A program made the position numbers and the translations under genes. This document shows positions 1 to 7,824 of a stretch of 23,496 nt of DNA, one piece after another. The notes beneath the pieces were generated by a model. It worked only from the letters and a program-made list of their open reading frames with translations. It made no database searches and had not been told where the DNA came from. This stretch comes from a virus. Where the stretch lies: positions 1 through 23,496 of the IMG/VR virus record IMGVR_UViG_3300044625_000270. The stretch is one strand, 5' to 3'. Numbering within the stretch: the stretch's first letter is position 1; the number at the start of each line of letters is the position of its first letter.

Positions 1-631
1 GATACATAGGATCCCATTTGCTTGGAGTCTTCTCGTTAGTAACTACTTGCTGAGAAGCATTCTTAGACACACCATAGAACACGCTCTCGATTGTATTAAG
101 AGGTTTATCAAAGTAGTTAAACAGAGGAACAGTCTTACCTTTCCAGAAGAAATAGAAAGATCGTTCACGAATCTGAGGAACACCGTGCAACAGTGACTTA
201 GTTCTGTAGATAGACATTGTATAACCATTGCGAGTAGCAATGTCATGTAGCTTATCTACGATAGGTTTACCAAGTTTGCCCGCAAATCCTGGCGCATTCT
301 CTCCCCATAATACCATAGGCTTAATTTGTTCAAGCACATATGTAGTTGTAGTATACATCCATTCATTGGCTGCAGCATCAGAACTAGCATATCCACTGAG
401 TGAAGATAATCCTGCGCATGGGCATGTAGTTCCAACAACGTCTACATAGTGCGGATGCTTTCCGCCTTCATCGAGTAGAATATATGGTACATCCTTATAG
501 TGATTAACTAAATGAGAATCATTCGATGTAAACGGAGTATATGAAAGTAGATAATCAGGTCTACTTCCAAACGCTGCAGCTTGACCAAGAGCTTGACCGC
601 CAATCAAAGGAACGATAAAGGCGTGCTTCAT
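1..631 (-). CDS. C5-cytosine DNA methyltransferase-like protein (C-terminus off window)
   Basis: The frame opens at ATG 631 and stays open to the window edge (about 210 codons seen), so it is a 3'-truncated gene. Three hallmarks of C5-cytosine methyltransferases occur in order: a motif IV-like TCPCAGLSS with the Pro-Cys catalytic pair, a motif VI-like GENAPGF, and a motif VIII-like QIRERSF (QxRxR). The N-terminus (LIGGQALGQAAAF) fits the AdoMet-binding motif I only loosely. The start codon overlaps the TGA of agt as ATGA, so the two are probably translated together, last in the base-modification operon. A methyltransferase in a phage that probably makes hydroxymethylcytosine is odd: it could act on residual or host cytosine, or have a changed reaction. 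The target-recognition domain and motifs IX-X are outside the window. Family call fairly firm; substrate unknown. Confidence 0.72.
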   Translation of the reverse strand, partial: MKHAFIVPLIGGQALGQAAAFGSRPDYLLSYTPFTSNDSHLVNHYKDVPYILLDEGGKHPHYVDVVGTTCPCAGLSSLSGYASSDAAANEWMYTTTTYVLEQIKPMVLWGENAPGFAGKLGKPIVDKLHDIATRNGYTMSIYRTKSLLHGVPQIRERSFYFFWKGKTVPLFNYFDKPLNTIESVFYGVSKNASQQVVTNEKTPSKWDPMY

Positions 632-1833
632 AGGTTATCCTTTATCTTCTGCATCATTTCAGCAAAGGTATTCTCAGAGTCTTGATGTTCTTTATAAAAT
701 TCAAAAGCCATGTTACGGTATTCATCTCGCATAACGTTATCCTTAGACAACTTAGCGATGAGATCATATGCTGGTTGCATATCATTATCATCAAGCCATA
801 CTGTGCCATTATCCTTGCAGTTGATTAACTTATCTCCGTACTTACGGTGAGTACAACGTTCGCCATATGACTTGCGGAACACTGGCACTACGCCAGTACA
901 TGCTACTTCACAGTGAGTATACTCAATTGAACGCTCAATAAATCTTTCATCGAGAATTGATAGCTGATAGCCAAAGCCGCATGCCGACATGCGATATAGC
1001 ATCTGCTCATTCACATATGGGCCAAACACATACGCCGGCTCATTCTTTTGTAAGTTCACAGTATTAATATCATCGGCGATGTGACCATTAAATTCTGATA
1101 GTTCTCTGAATGCAAGATACGCTGGAGATTTTTCAATTCCTTCGAACGTAGTGATACATCCATTTGGACGTAGGAATTCGTTATGAAACTTAAACATTTG
1201 GACATAGCCTTTCCAACTTGTGGTACGGCCAATCCATTTATGCATATGAGGTCTGGTCTGATCAATGTCAAGCCAGTACTTAGCTCTTACTGAATCGAAG
1301 TCCATCCCTGGTTGAAAGTTAAGAATCTTCTTAGAGTTATCCTCTTCAAAGAATCCTGCTAAACCTCCGCCATCGGTTACTGTAGAGACATACCTAGCGA
1401 AATCGTTACTAGTACTATGGCCAAACAGAATGCTAGCTTTTCTAACAGACTCATTGATTGCAGCATTGCGCTTAATCGAGAGTGACGAGTGATCATGTTG
1501 AATGAGAACAACTGGTTTGACGATTTCATCTAGTGCTCTCTTAAACTGATTAATGCATTCCTCACTGTGACCAACCGAGGGCAGACTATTGATGATGACT
1601 ACATCAGCCTTGTTACAACCCTCAATCATCTTGTTAGTTTCTTCAGGCTTTGCAAACTTCAACTGTACTACGTTCGAAACATCATGAGCATTCTTACGAG
1701 TCCATGATTTGTCCTTAGACGAGAAGACAACAAAGTCGTATCCGTTCTTTGCCATCCATTTAGTTTGCTCAACAGTAAATTTAGTGACGCCACATCCTTC
1801 GATGCCACGTCCCATAATGATTGCTATTTTCAT
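628..1833 (-). CDS. agt: DNA alpha-glucosyltransferase (T4 Agt-like)
   Basis: In T4 this enzyme transfers glucose from UDP-glucose in alpha linkage to 5-hydroxymethylcytosine in phage DNA, shielding it from restriction. The protein is 401 residues, against 400 for T4 Agt as I recall it, and is close along its length: the N-terminal MKIAIIMGRGIEGCGVTKF, the central HKWIGRTTSWKGYVQMFKFH, the later FGYQLSILDERFIERSIEYT and the HQDS near the end all have near-identical T4 counterparts. I place the start at ATG 1833, not at the in-frame ATG 1848, because it matches the T4 N-terminus, sits behind AAGGAAGA and overlaps the preceding stop as ATGA. With the upstream dCMP hydroxymethylase gene it implies glucosylated hmC DNA. 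A change of donor sugar cannot be excluded from sequence alone. Confidence 0.93.
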   Translation of the reverse strand: MKIAIIMGRGIEGCGVTKFTVEQTKWMAKNGYDFVVFSSKDKSWTRKNAHDVSNVVQLKFAKPEETNKMIEGCNKADVVIINSLPSVGHSEECINQFKRALDEIVKPVVLIQHDHSSLSIKRNAAINESVRKASILFGHSTSNDFARYVSTVTDGGGLAGFFEEDNSKKILNFQPGMDFDSVRAKYWLDIDQTRPHMHKWIGRTTSWKGYVQMFKFHNEFLRPNGCITTFEGIEKSPAYLAFRELSEFNGHIADDINTVNLQKNEPAYVFGPYVNEQMLYRMSACGFGYQLSILDERFIERSIEYTHCEVACTGVVPVFRKSYGERCTHRKYGDKLINCKDNGTVWLDDNDMQPAYDLIAKLSKDNVMRDEYRNMAFEFYKEHQDSENTFAEMMQKIKDNL

Positions 1834-2387
1834 TCTTCCTTGCTCCATTCTCCGGTTTTATTTCTTTCTGCTGATGCATCTTCTCCGTAAGTTTCATCAG
1901 CATGAGCATCACACAGAGTTCGATGCCAACCTTGATAATAAGTACGACCTGGAGAACCACACTGTTCGCAAGTACGATAGCTCATGTGTTCTGCAAATGA
2001 AATATAATTATAGTGCTCGTCTGTACCGCCTTCAACATAAAATCTAAGTCCACCAAACTTTTCTTTTACTTGAGATGCAACGGGTACTAATTCCTTTTGT
2101 CTTTCCATTTCTAGACGACGTTCTTCAACTTGTTCAGCGGTAATTGGCTTACCTTCTTTCCAAGGCCAGCTACCACTTGTGTCATAGTATTGTTTTATGT
2201 ATTCGTATCTATCTTTAGCTTGTCGATACTTTGAAGTTAGTTTAGAACATAAAATATCAATAATATTATACCATCCATTGCCGCAATCGAAACCCCAGCA
2301 CATGGCTGTTTGAGTCATTGGCGCATGACGATTCTTAAATATCAAAGGATATTTAGCGCATAGTGCTTCATCTAGTTCTTGTTTCAT
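1830..2387 (-). CDS. zinc-ribbon phage protein of unknown function
   Basis: A 185-residue protein of a type often seen in phages but without a function I know. The N-terminal half has conserved-looking patches APMTQTAMCWGFDCGNGWYNI (Trp and Cys rich, about residues 22-42) and SQVKEKFGGLRFYVEGG (about 105-121). The C-terminal part has C140-x2-C143 and C159-x2-H162, which would form one zinc site. The gene lies 17 bases after the dCMP deaminase gene and its TGA overlaps the agt start (ATGA), so it belongs to the modification operon. A nucleic-acid or nucleotide-linked role is an inference from position only. Confidence 0.75.
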   Translation of the reverse strand: MKQELDEALCAKYPLIFKNRHAPMTQTAMCWGFDCGNGWYNIIDILCSKLTSKYRQAKDRYEYIKQYYDTSGSWPWKEGKPITAEQVEERRLEMERQKELVPVASQVKEKFGGLRFYVEGGTDEHYNYISFAEHMSYRTCEQCGSPGRTYYQGWHRTLCDAHADETYGEDASAERNKTGEWSKEE

Positions 2388-2404
2388 TTCAAATAATCCT
2401 TAAA

Positions 2405-2857
2405 TTAAGATTGGATCCATTCGTATTTCACATTAGTTTCATCAAACATACTTACAGTATTAGACCATGATTCTGTCCACATATCTGGTACTGCATCATC
2501 AGTAAATACTGTTACATTTTTAATTCCTACTTGTATGATACCCTTTGCACATTCCGAACATATAGGCAATCCGTATACGTACAATGAAGCGCCATCAAGT
2601 GACACTCCATTAAATGTTGCATTGTAGATAACATTCATTTCAGCGTGAACTACGAGACGATATTTAGTAGATCTATCGTTATATCTATCAGCTGAGTCTA
2701 GAATTCCTCGTGGAAACCCATTATAACCCTGTGCAAGAATCTGGCCTTTAGAACCTACTGCAACTGCGCCAATCTTTCTACTTGGATCTTTACTCCAAGT
2801 AGAAACTTCTTTAGCTAGCGATAGATAACGACTTTGCCAATTCTTGACGTTTGTCAT
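2405..2857 (-). CDS. cd: dCMP deaminase
   Basis: Converts dCMP to dUMP, feeding dTMP synthesis and balancing pyrimidine pools. The 150-residue protein carries the zinc-dependent cytidine/deoxycytidylate deaminase signature: H71-A-E73 (VVHAEMNVIYNA) with E73 as proton shuttle, and PICSEC with C100 and C103 as zinc ligands. The N-terminal DPSRKIGAVAVG and QGYNGFPRG are typical substrate-binding loops. It is shorter than T4 Cd (193 residues), so probably a compact deaminase without the T4 insertion. The start at 2857 follows AAGGAAGAAT and lies 47 bases inside the 3' end of the dCMP hydroxymethylase gene, so the two are translationally linked and compete for, or partition, dCMP. Confidence 0.93.
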   Translation of the reverse strand: MTNVKNWQSRYLSLAKEVSTWSKDPSRKIGAVAVGSKGQILAQGYNGFPRGILDSADRYNDRSTKYRLVVHAEMNVIYNATFNGVSLDGASLYVYGLPICSECAKGIIQVGIKNVTVFTDDAVPDMWTESWSNTVSMFDETNVKYEWIQS

Positions 2858-3575
2858 ATTCTTCCTTAGTGATACTCAATTCGCGTGTCTTAATGTAGTT
2901 ATCAACGAGATAGAATTGACGTTCATAGATATGTAACGAACCTGCATTCCAAATAATCTCGCCTCGGTCATAGAACTTTCCGCGATAGCGAAGTTCTTGC
3001 GTTACTTGTTCTAGAACATAAACTTGCCAAGCATAATCATTGCGATAACCAGCCCAAGCATCATTACTTCGCATATCAACTACTGCATGAATCCTATTAT
3101 CGCGAATTAGATATTGCACAGTGTTAGTGCACATAAAGTCTGAACGACCATTCTTATTATGATCACCCCACATAGTAGGACGTGTGTAAATCATAATAGC
3201 ACGACGAGAATCTGGACGATCTTCAAGTTCAGTTACTACATGAAGAAACTGATTATTGTTTTCACCTGAATAGATACACCATCCATAGTTTGAATTGATG
3301 TAACCTTCTTTGTCTGCCACTTGTTTCCAAATCGCCGGAGGTCCACCAGGAATATCATTTACATTTAACGACATAGACTTATACCAGTCTAGTTCTCGCT
3401 CGATGTACTCTTCATTTATTGCACCAAAGATAAAAGGAGAGTTAGCCCAGAAGCTAGCGCCTACAATTTCAAGAGTCTTTACACCAGACTTATCAGTTAC
3501 AAACTTGCCGGCTTTATAAAGTTGCGCAAATTCCTGACGAATTTCATGTACAGTTTGTTTGTGAGTGAACATCAT
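2811..3575 (-). CDS. 42: dCMP hydroxymethylase (T4 gp42-like)
   Basis: Makes 5-hydroxymethyl-dCMP from dCMP and methylene-tetrahydrofolate; a thymidylate-synthase-fold enzyme. The 254-residue protein matches T4 gp42 (246 residues) along its length: GVKTLEIVGASFWANSPFIF, DIPGGPPAIWKQVA, INSNYGWCIYS, DSRRAIMIYTRPTM and SDFMCTNTVQYLIRD. The catalytic cysteine is C149, and D180 in RNDYAWQ corresponds to the T4 Asp that selects the cytosine ring. Its first two codons are ATGATG, overlapping the TGA of the preceding gene, so the start is either 3575 or 3572. It implies that this phage replaces dC with hmdC, consistent with agt downstream. A kinase for hm-dCMP (gene 1 in T4) is not in this window. 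Confidence 0.95.
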   Translation of the reverse strand: MMFTHKQTVHEIRQEFAQLYKAGKFVTDKSGVKTLEIVGASFWANSPFIFGAINEEYIERELDWYKSMSLNVNDIPGGPPAIWKQVADKEGYINSNYGWCIYSGENNNQFLHVVTELEDRPDSRRAIMIYTRPTMWGDHNKNGRSDFMCTNTVQYLIRDNRIHAVVDMRSNDAWAGYRNDYAWQVYVLEQVTQELRYRGKFYDRGEIIWNAGSLHIYERQFYLVDNYIKTRELSITKEEYDKRQELAKSLSIAS

Positions 3576-4042
3576 TCTGCAAACCTTCCCTTTGGAATAT
3601 ACTCACCAATCTTATCAATGTCATTGATGACATATGATTCCTTAGGCATTCCACGGAATTTGCTAGGATACAATTGCGTAGTTGGATGAGTTTCCTTAGT
3701 TACACGACGATTGAAGATATCCTTACCCATTTCTTGACCATCGATTTCGCCACGCATATATGCAACGAGGAATGATGCATAGTTAATCATGTCAATTGCA
3801 GAATCTTCAACTGATTCGAAATTAACTTTGCCACCTTGTTCCATAGTTTCCAACACCGAATACATACGAAGCATCTTACCATTGATGGTATCTAGAATAG
3901 TATATACGCCACGTGGATAGTGATCGGCTTGGCGTACACGACTCAATGGGTTCTGATAGTCTTGGCCTTTGCGTTCTTGAAGTTCTGCAGCTTCCATCAG
4001 GATGTTTGCTGATTCTCGAGTAAATTGTTTGCCTTCTTTCAT
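3572..4042 (-). CDS. putative nucleotide-modification-associated domain (Nmad1/DUF1599-like) protein
   Basis: A 156-residue protein. The core KGQDYQNPLSRVRQAD ... INGKMLRMYSVLE ... NFESVEDSAIDMINYASFLVAYMRGE follows the pattern of the alpha-helical Nmad1 (DUF1599) family as I remember it (KG-DYG, then K-Rl, then vnfES-D-liDl-NYa). That family was predicted to act in base modification because it keeps company with modification enzymes. Here it lies directly before gp42, dCMP deaminase and agt, which supports a link to the hmC pathway. The start ATG 4042 follows AGAGGAATAAT; an in-frame ATG 18 bases upstream lies inside the previous gene and lacks a good ribosome site. The biochemical role is unknown. 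Confidence 0.6.
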   Translation of the reverse strand: MKEGKQFTRESANILMEAAELQERKGQDYQNPLSRVRQADHYPRGVYTILDTINGKMLRMYSVLETMEQGGKVNFESVEDSAIDMINYASFLVAYMRGEIDGQEMGKDIFNRRVTKETHPTTQLYPSKFRGMPKESYVINDIDKIGEYIPKGRFAE

Positions 4043-4043
4043 A

Positions 4044-4688
4044 TTATTCCTCTTTAACAAAATTTAAGTCATCATAGTATTCTTTAGTACGGGTTTCCAT
4101 ACTTCTGATTATAACACAATCTCCACGTCTAGCCGCAGTAAAATGATCATAATAATTATTAGTTGCTTTTTTATCGTTACGATAAAGACTAGGTGTCCAA
4201 TAATTATCAAATGTTTTTGGATTAATTACGAGGCTGAAGTTTATTCCATAGTGATCTGAAAATTCATCAACATAACCAGTTACTAGTGCATCTAGCTTTG
4301 CAGTATGTTTTCTGAACGTACTAACTTGTTCTTGCTTCATTGAAAACCACTTACTGACCATGCGTTTGAATTCTAGTTTATAAACATCAGGATGACGATA
4401 GTGCACAACGTCATACATAAAACTTTCTTCTACACGATGATTCCATGTGTTAGGATTACGTTCAGACAATTCGCCAACACTAAGCAATACAGATTCAAGC
4501 GCAAACTCACCAGCGATTCTAGAGCAATTACGATAAACTTCTTCGTAACTACGTCCTTGTCTATTTCGAATAGGACAAGGATAGATATCGTCAGCCATAG
4601 GCTTTACATAAGGATCTACAATTTTCTTAGAAATCTTAATGTATTCATTATCTCTAAGTACTCGTGCAAGTTCACTAATGTAACTCAT
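4044..4688 (-). CDS. hypothetical protein, 214 residues
   Basis: Not recognised. The protein is soluble-looking, basic and rich in Tyr and Arg, with no membrane segment or signal peptide. Notable stretches are YVKPMADDIYPCPIRNRQGR near residue 30, a helical middle section (FKRMVSKWFSMKQEQVSTFRKH) and a Tyr/Asn-rich end. Its start follows AAGGGTTGAT at the stop of the upstream 74-residue gene, and its TAA is directly before the next start, so it is the second gene of the modification operon. The position suggests a role linked to DNA modification or early takeover, but nothing in the sequence shows it. Confidence 0.7.
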   Translation of the reverse strand: MSYISELARVLRDNEYIKISKKIVDPYVKPMADDIYPCPIRNRQGRSYEEVYRNCSRIAGEFALESVLLSVGELSERNPNTWNHRVEESFMYDVVHYRHPDVYKLEFKRMVSKWFSMKQEQVSTFRKHTAKLDALVTGYVDEFSDHYGINFSLVINPKTFDNYWTPSLYRNDKKATNNYYDHFTAARRGDCVIIRSMETRTKEYYDDLNFVKEE

Positions 4689-4689
4689 A

Positions 4690-4914
4690 TCAACCCTTCA
4701 GCGTGAACTTAGATAACGCAGACTGTGCTTCAATGAGTTGTTCTACATCATCGGTTTTGTCGAGAAATTCAACAGTTAGTTCCGATTTACGCATGCGCAA
4801 TAGTTCAATAGCATAGTCGATATCGTCTTCATCAGCCTGATCCATCCAGTCATCAAAGACTTCGGGACTTACGGTCAAAAGAAAGTTAAGATTATTACGA
4901 TCGTGATCATTCAT
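4690..4914 (-). CDS. small acidic hypothetical protein, first gene of the modification operon
   Basis: 74 residues, acidic and probably all helical (NLNFLLTVSPEVFDDWMDQADEDD at the N-terminus, then leucine-rich helices). Function not recognised. It is the first gene after a strong conserved promoter (4941-4969), with a predicted leader of about 20 bases and the ribosome site CTAGAGAT. Small acidic proteins expressed first from early phage promoters are often inhibitors or DNA mimics of host systems; that is only a possibility here. Confidence 0.7.
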   Translation of the reverse strand: MNDHDRNNLNFLLTVSPEVFDDWMDQADEDDIDYAIELLRMRKSELTVEFLDKTDDVEQLIEAQSALSKFTLKG

Positions 4915-4940
4915 GACAAATCTCTAGTAGTTGTAATAAT

Positions 4941-4969
4941 ATTATATCAAATAGACGAATATTTGTACA
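4941..4969 (-). promoter_or_regulatory. conserved TGTACAAATATTCGTC promoter, copy 1
   Basis: Minus-strand -35 TGTACA (4969-4964) and -10 TATAAT (4946-4941) are separated by exactly 17 bases. The first 10 spacer bases, AATATTCGTC, are the same as in two of the other copies. A second AATATTCGT stands upstream near 4984-4976. It would drive the 74-residue gene and the whole modification operon. Confidence 0.85.
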
Positions 4970-4991
4970 GGGTTTTACGAATATTCTTGCC

Positions 4992-5960
4992 TTATAGGGC
5001 ATTCTTATAAGCAAATTCTATGGCTCGTGAAGCCTCTACATTAAGAGGTCGCTTTGCGTACCTATTTGACGTATCACGGTCAAGCTGGCGTACGAGATCT
5101 ACTATTTCATACTCAGTGATAGGATACTTATTCTTAATAGCATTGCATGCTATCGAGGTCATAATCTTATAAATCATTGAGTAACGACCAGAACCATCTA
5201 CACCAGAGATCTGTTTATACTCACTTACAAGTTTACGATTTACGAATGGGCAATCACTGTATGACTTCCATTCATAAGTTCTTTTATTATTCTGAAGTTG
5301 CTGCTGACGGTGCGCTACAACTTCCTTTTGAATCTCAAGAGGCAACCTATCAATAAAACTATTAGAAGAAGAGTTGTCATTGTATTCGTGCTTTCTTAAA
5401 AGAGCATCAACATCAAGATAGTTATCTGAGCGATGAGTAAAGATAAAATTGTAAGCATTAGGATATTGCGCTGGGACGTAATACATTCTAGACAAATCCT
5501 TAGTCTGTCTATCTCCCACCATGCCAAATTCGGTGTTGAGTGCAAACCAAAAGTGCCTAATTTCCGTTGACCTAACAGCTCGCGTAAGTGGGAACACCAA
5601 GCGGAACTTCGGCGCACTGCGACTACTACTAGCAGTTGAATAACAAATAAAATAAGTATTGGGATAAAGCCTAGCCAATTCATTCTCAAGATCTCCATCA
5701 TATGTTGTGTTATCTACATCTAGAGCAGCCCATGACGCCCATTCAATCACATTAGCATTTGCTCTAGTTGTATCAGATTTATAAATCGCTGGAGAAATTA
5801 GAGGTGATGCTTTGTTAGTAAATTCACCGCGCTTAGCTTTGTATCCAGGAAGAGTAGACAGATGATACAGTGATTTCTCAAACTTCTCGAAAGAATCGAA
5901 GTCAACTCTCGTATCTGTCTTGTTATCGAAGATAGACTTAAAGACGGTGAGTGAATACAT
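4992..5960 (-). CDS. archaeo-eukaryotic-type primase (AEP)-like protein at the gp61 position
   Basis: 322 residues. Three features match the AEP/Rep-like primase core: a motif I-like hydrophobic strand with two aspartates (WAALDVD, D81 and D83), a motif II-like CYSTASSSRSAPKFRLVFPL (about 107-124), and a motif III-like KDLSRMYYVPA (D155, R158). I see no N-terminal zinc finger and no Toprim-type motifs as in T4 gp61, a DnaG-type primase of similar length. The C-terminal 120 residues are helical. The gene lies two genes after the gp41 helicase gene, where T4-like phages usually keep gp61, and starts by a TAATG overlap with the NTP-pyrophosphohydrolase gene. I infer that it primes lagging-strand synthesis with gp41. 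A Rep-like nicking or other AEP role is possible. Confidence 0.62.
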   Translation of the reverse strand: MYSLTVFKSIFDNKTDTRVDFDSFEKFEKSLYHLSTLPGYKAKRGEFTNKASPLISPAIYKSDTTRANANVIEWASWAALDVDNTTYDGDLENELARLYPNTYFICYSTASSSRSAPKFRLVFPLTRAVRSTEIRHFWFALNTEFGMVGDRQTKDLSRMYYVPAQYPNAYNFIFTHRSDNYLDVDALLRKHEYNDNSSSNSFIDRLPLEIQKEVVAHRQQQLQNNKRTYEWKSYSDCPFVNRKLVSEYKQISGVDGSGRYSMIYKIMTSIACNAIKNKYPITEYEIVDLVRQLDRDTSNRYAKRPLNVEASRAIEFAYKNAL

Positions 5961-6397
5961 TAAACGAATACCTTATTTAGAAGTCCAACATTATCTTCGT
6001 GTGTTGGAGCAGTCCATCCTTCAGGTTTGATTAGATCTGGCAAGCCAAGAGGATTAGGACGAGATTCTTTGATACCCACTTCCTTCGCCATATTAGCTTC
6101 ATACACACGATTCCATGCAGTATACTCATTAACGTCATAGGCATTAAGAGTTCCAATAGCAACAACACATAAATCGATTAGAGCATCGACTGTATCATCT
6201 GCTGCTTTATTGCTACTGATTTTTCCAGATTGAAAATCAACTACAGCTTTACGCATTTCATCAAGTTCTTCTTGAAGAAAGTCAATTCTAAATTTTAGAA
6301 AAGCCATAAGCTTATCACTATCAAAATCACGAACAACAGGATTAACACCATACTTCTGATGCATTGCCTGCATGTCAGCTACCCAATTCATACTCAT
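5960..6397 (-). CDS. all-alpha NTP pyrophosphohydrolase (MazG/PRA-PH-like)
   Basis: 145 residues, probably hydrolysing a (d)NTP or related nucleotide to its monophosphate and pyrophosphate with Mg2+. The helical core carries acidic metal-binding positions in QEELDEMRKAVVDF (about residues 37-50) and DDTVDALIDLCVVAIGTLNAY (about 67-87), the pattern of the phosphoribosyl-ATP-pyrophosphohydrolase-like clan. The tail AWNRVYEANMAKEVG also fits. The start follows AAGGAGTTATT. It lies between the helicase and primase-like genes, where house-cleaning of modified or unwanted nucleotides or dNTP pool shaping would make sense. The exact substrate cannot be told. Confidence 0.78.
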   Translation of the reverse strand: MSMNWVADMQAMHQKYGVNPVVRDFDSDKLMAFLKFRIDFLQEELDEMRKAVVDFQSGKISSNKAADDTVDALIDLCVVAIGTLNAYDVNEYTAWNRVYEANMAKEVGIKESRPNPLGLPDLIKPEGWTAPTHEDNVGLLNKVFV

Positions 6398-6432
6398 AAT
6401 AACTCCTTAGTATTATTGTAACACATTTACGA

Positions 6433-7824
6433 TTAAAAGTTAAATCCATCTCCAGCTTGTTTCATCCTTTGTCCAAAAGATGATTTATCAAAAGATGGTC
6501 CATCATCTTGACCAGAATCTGCAATATTCTTTTGTGCAGTATCTTCTACATCATATAGTTTCATACGGCTACGGTCAACACCAATGACGAAACGCTTATA
6601 ATAAGAAGGATCATTGTAGCGATTCTTAAGCTGTTTAACCATGATCTGGTTAAGATTTTCAAGCTCTTCAGTTGAAATAAGGGCGAACATAAAATCCACA
6701 GTAGCAGGCAAGCCAAAAGACTCGGAAGTATCAGTAAGGTCAACGTCGGTATTATCATATCCACCTCGAGTTGTTTGCGTTGCTGAAAGAACCGGAACAT
6801 TATACTCTACACCTAGACCACGAAGTTCTTCAGCGATAGACTTAACATATGTATAGGAATTAACACCTGAGCCATGTTTGATTCGAGATGATGCACAGAT
6901 GTTTAGGTAATCGATTACGATAAGATCTGGTTTGAAGTTACGCTTCATCTTAAGTTCTTCAAGTAAAGCTTTGAAGTGACCAGCATGAGCAGATGCAGTT
7001 GGGTATTCCTTAACGATTAGTTTACCCGATGTCTTCTTAATAAGCTTTCCAATACGCGATTCATAAACATCTAGTTCAACTTTATTAAGTTCATCCATTG
7101 TCATGTTAAGAAGGTTTGCATCAATACGTTCTGCAATACGTTCCTCAGCCATTTCAAGTGTGATGTATAAAACATTCTTACCTTGCATCAAAGAAGATGC
7201 TGCGTAGTGACACATGAATAGAGACTTACCAACACCAGTGCCAGCAAGAATTACATTAAGAGTTTTCTTAGATAAACCACCCTTTGTAATCTTGTTAAAA
7301 AGATCTAGATCAAATTCAAGTTTTTCTTCTTGTCGGTGGTAGAATCCGTACCTCTGTTCAAAATCTTCGAGATAATCATGACCAACAGTACTATCAAAGG
7401 ATACTGCAAGGGCGTCTGAAAGAAGTGAAGGTATTGCGTCTTGTGTTCTGGCTTTATCTTTTCCATCAATGATTTCAATAGAACTAATGATAGCATTATA
7501 GACAGCACGGTCTTTGCAGAACTTTTCAGTGTGCTTATGTAACCAATCGTCGTTGTCAGTTTTATACGTAAGTTCATTGATATAAGATTCGATTTGACCC
7601 AGCTGTTCGCCGCGAAGATCCTTGCGATTTCCAAGTTGGATTGCGAGAATATCTAGTGATGCAGGTTTATTATACTCTGTAAAGAACGATAGAAGTTCCT
7701 GTGCGATCACATTCTCGAAGTGATCAGAAAAATATTCCGTTTTTAGAAATGGTACAGCCTTCCGACAAAATTCCTCATTGTGAATTAGATTCGAAAGGAT
7801 GGTCTGTTCTATTCTCTTGGTCAT
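6433..7824 (-). CDS. 41: replicative DNA helicase (T4 gp41-like)
   Basis: DnaB-family hexameric 5'-3' helicase that unwinds the fork and carries the primase. The protein is 463 residues (T4: 475). It has an N-terminal helical domain, the linker DLDLFNKITKGGLSKKTLNV and the RecA-type core with Walker A AGTGVGKS (about 194-201), then YITLEMAEERIAERI (DnaB motif 1a), the Walker B-like LIVIDYLN and the SATQTTRGGYD loop. The start is taken as ATG 7824 (AGGA eight bases upstream) rather than the TTG at 7827. It begins about 50 bases inside the 3' end of the upstream gene, so the two are translationally coupled. Confidence 0.95.
   Translation of the reverse strand: MTKRIEQTILSNLIHNEEFCRKAVPFLKTEYFSDHFENVIAQELLSFFTEYNKPASLDILAIQLGNRKDLRGEQLGQIESYINELTYKTDNDDWLHKHTEKFCKDRAVYNAIISSIEIIDGKDKARTQDAIPSLLSDALAVSFDSTVGHDYLEDFEQRYGFYHRQEEKLEFDLDLFNKITKGGLSKKTLNVILAGTGVGKSLFMCHYAASSLMQGKNVLYITLEMAEERIAERIDANLLNMTMDELNKVELDVYESRIGKLIKKTSGKLIVKEYPTASAHAGHFKALLEELKMKRNFKPDLIVIDYLNICASSRIKHGSGVNSYTYVKSIAEELRGLGVEYNVPVLSATQTTRGGYDNTDVDLTDTSESFGLPATVDFMFALISTEELENLNQIMVKQLKNRYNDPSYYKRFVIGVDRSRMKLYDVEDTAQKNIADSGQDDGPSFDKSSFGQRMKQAGDGFNF

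Noticed and set aside
6398-6432. TACAAT before the NTP-pyrophosphohydrolase gene as a promoter.
   Set aside because: No TGTAC-like or TTGACA-like -35 at 16-18 bases; the gap is short and AT-rich, so the gene is probably read from upstream.
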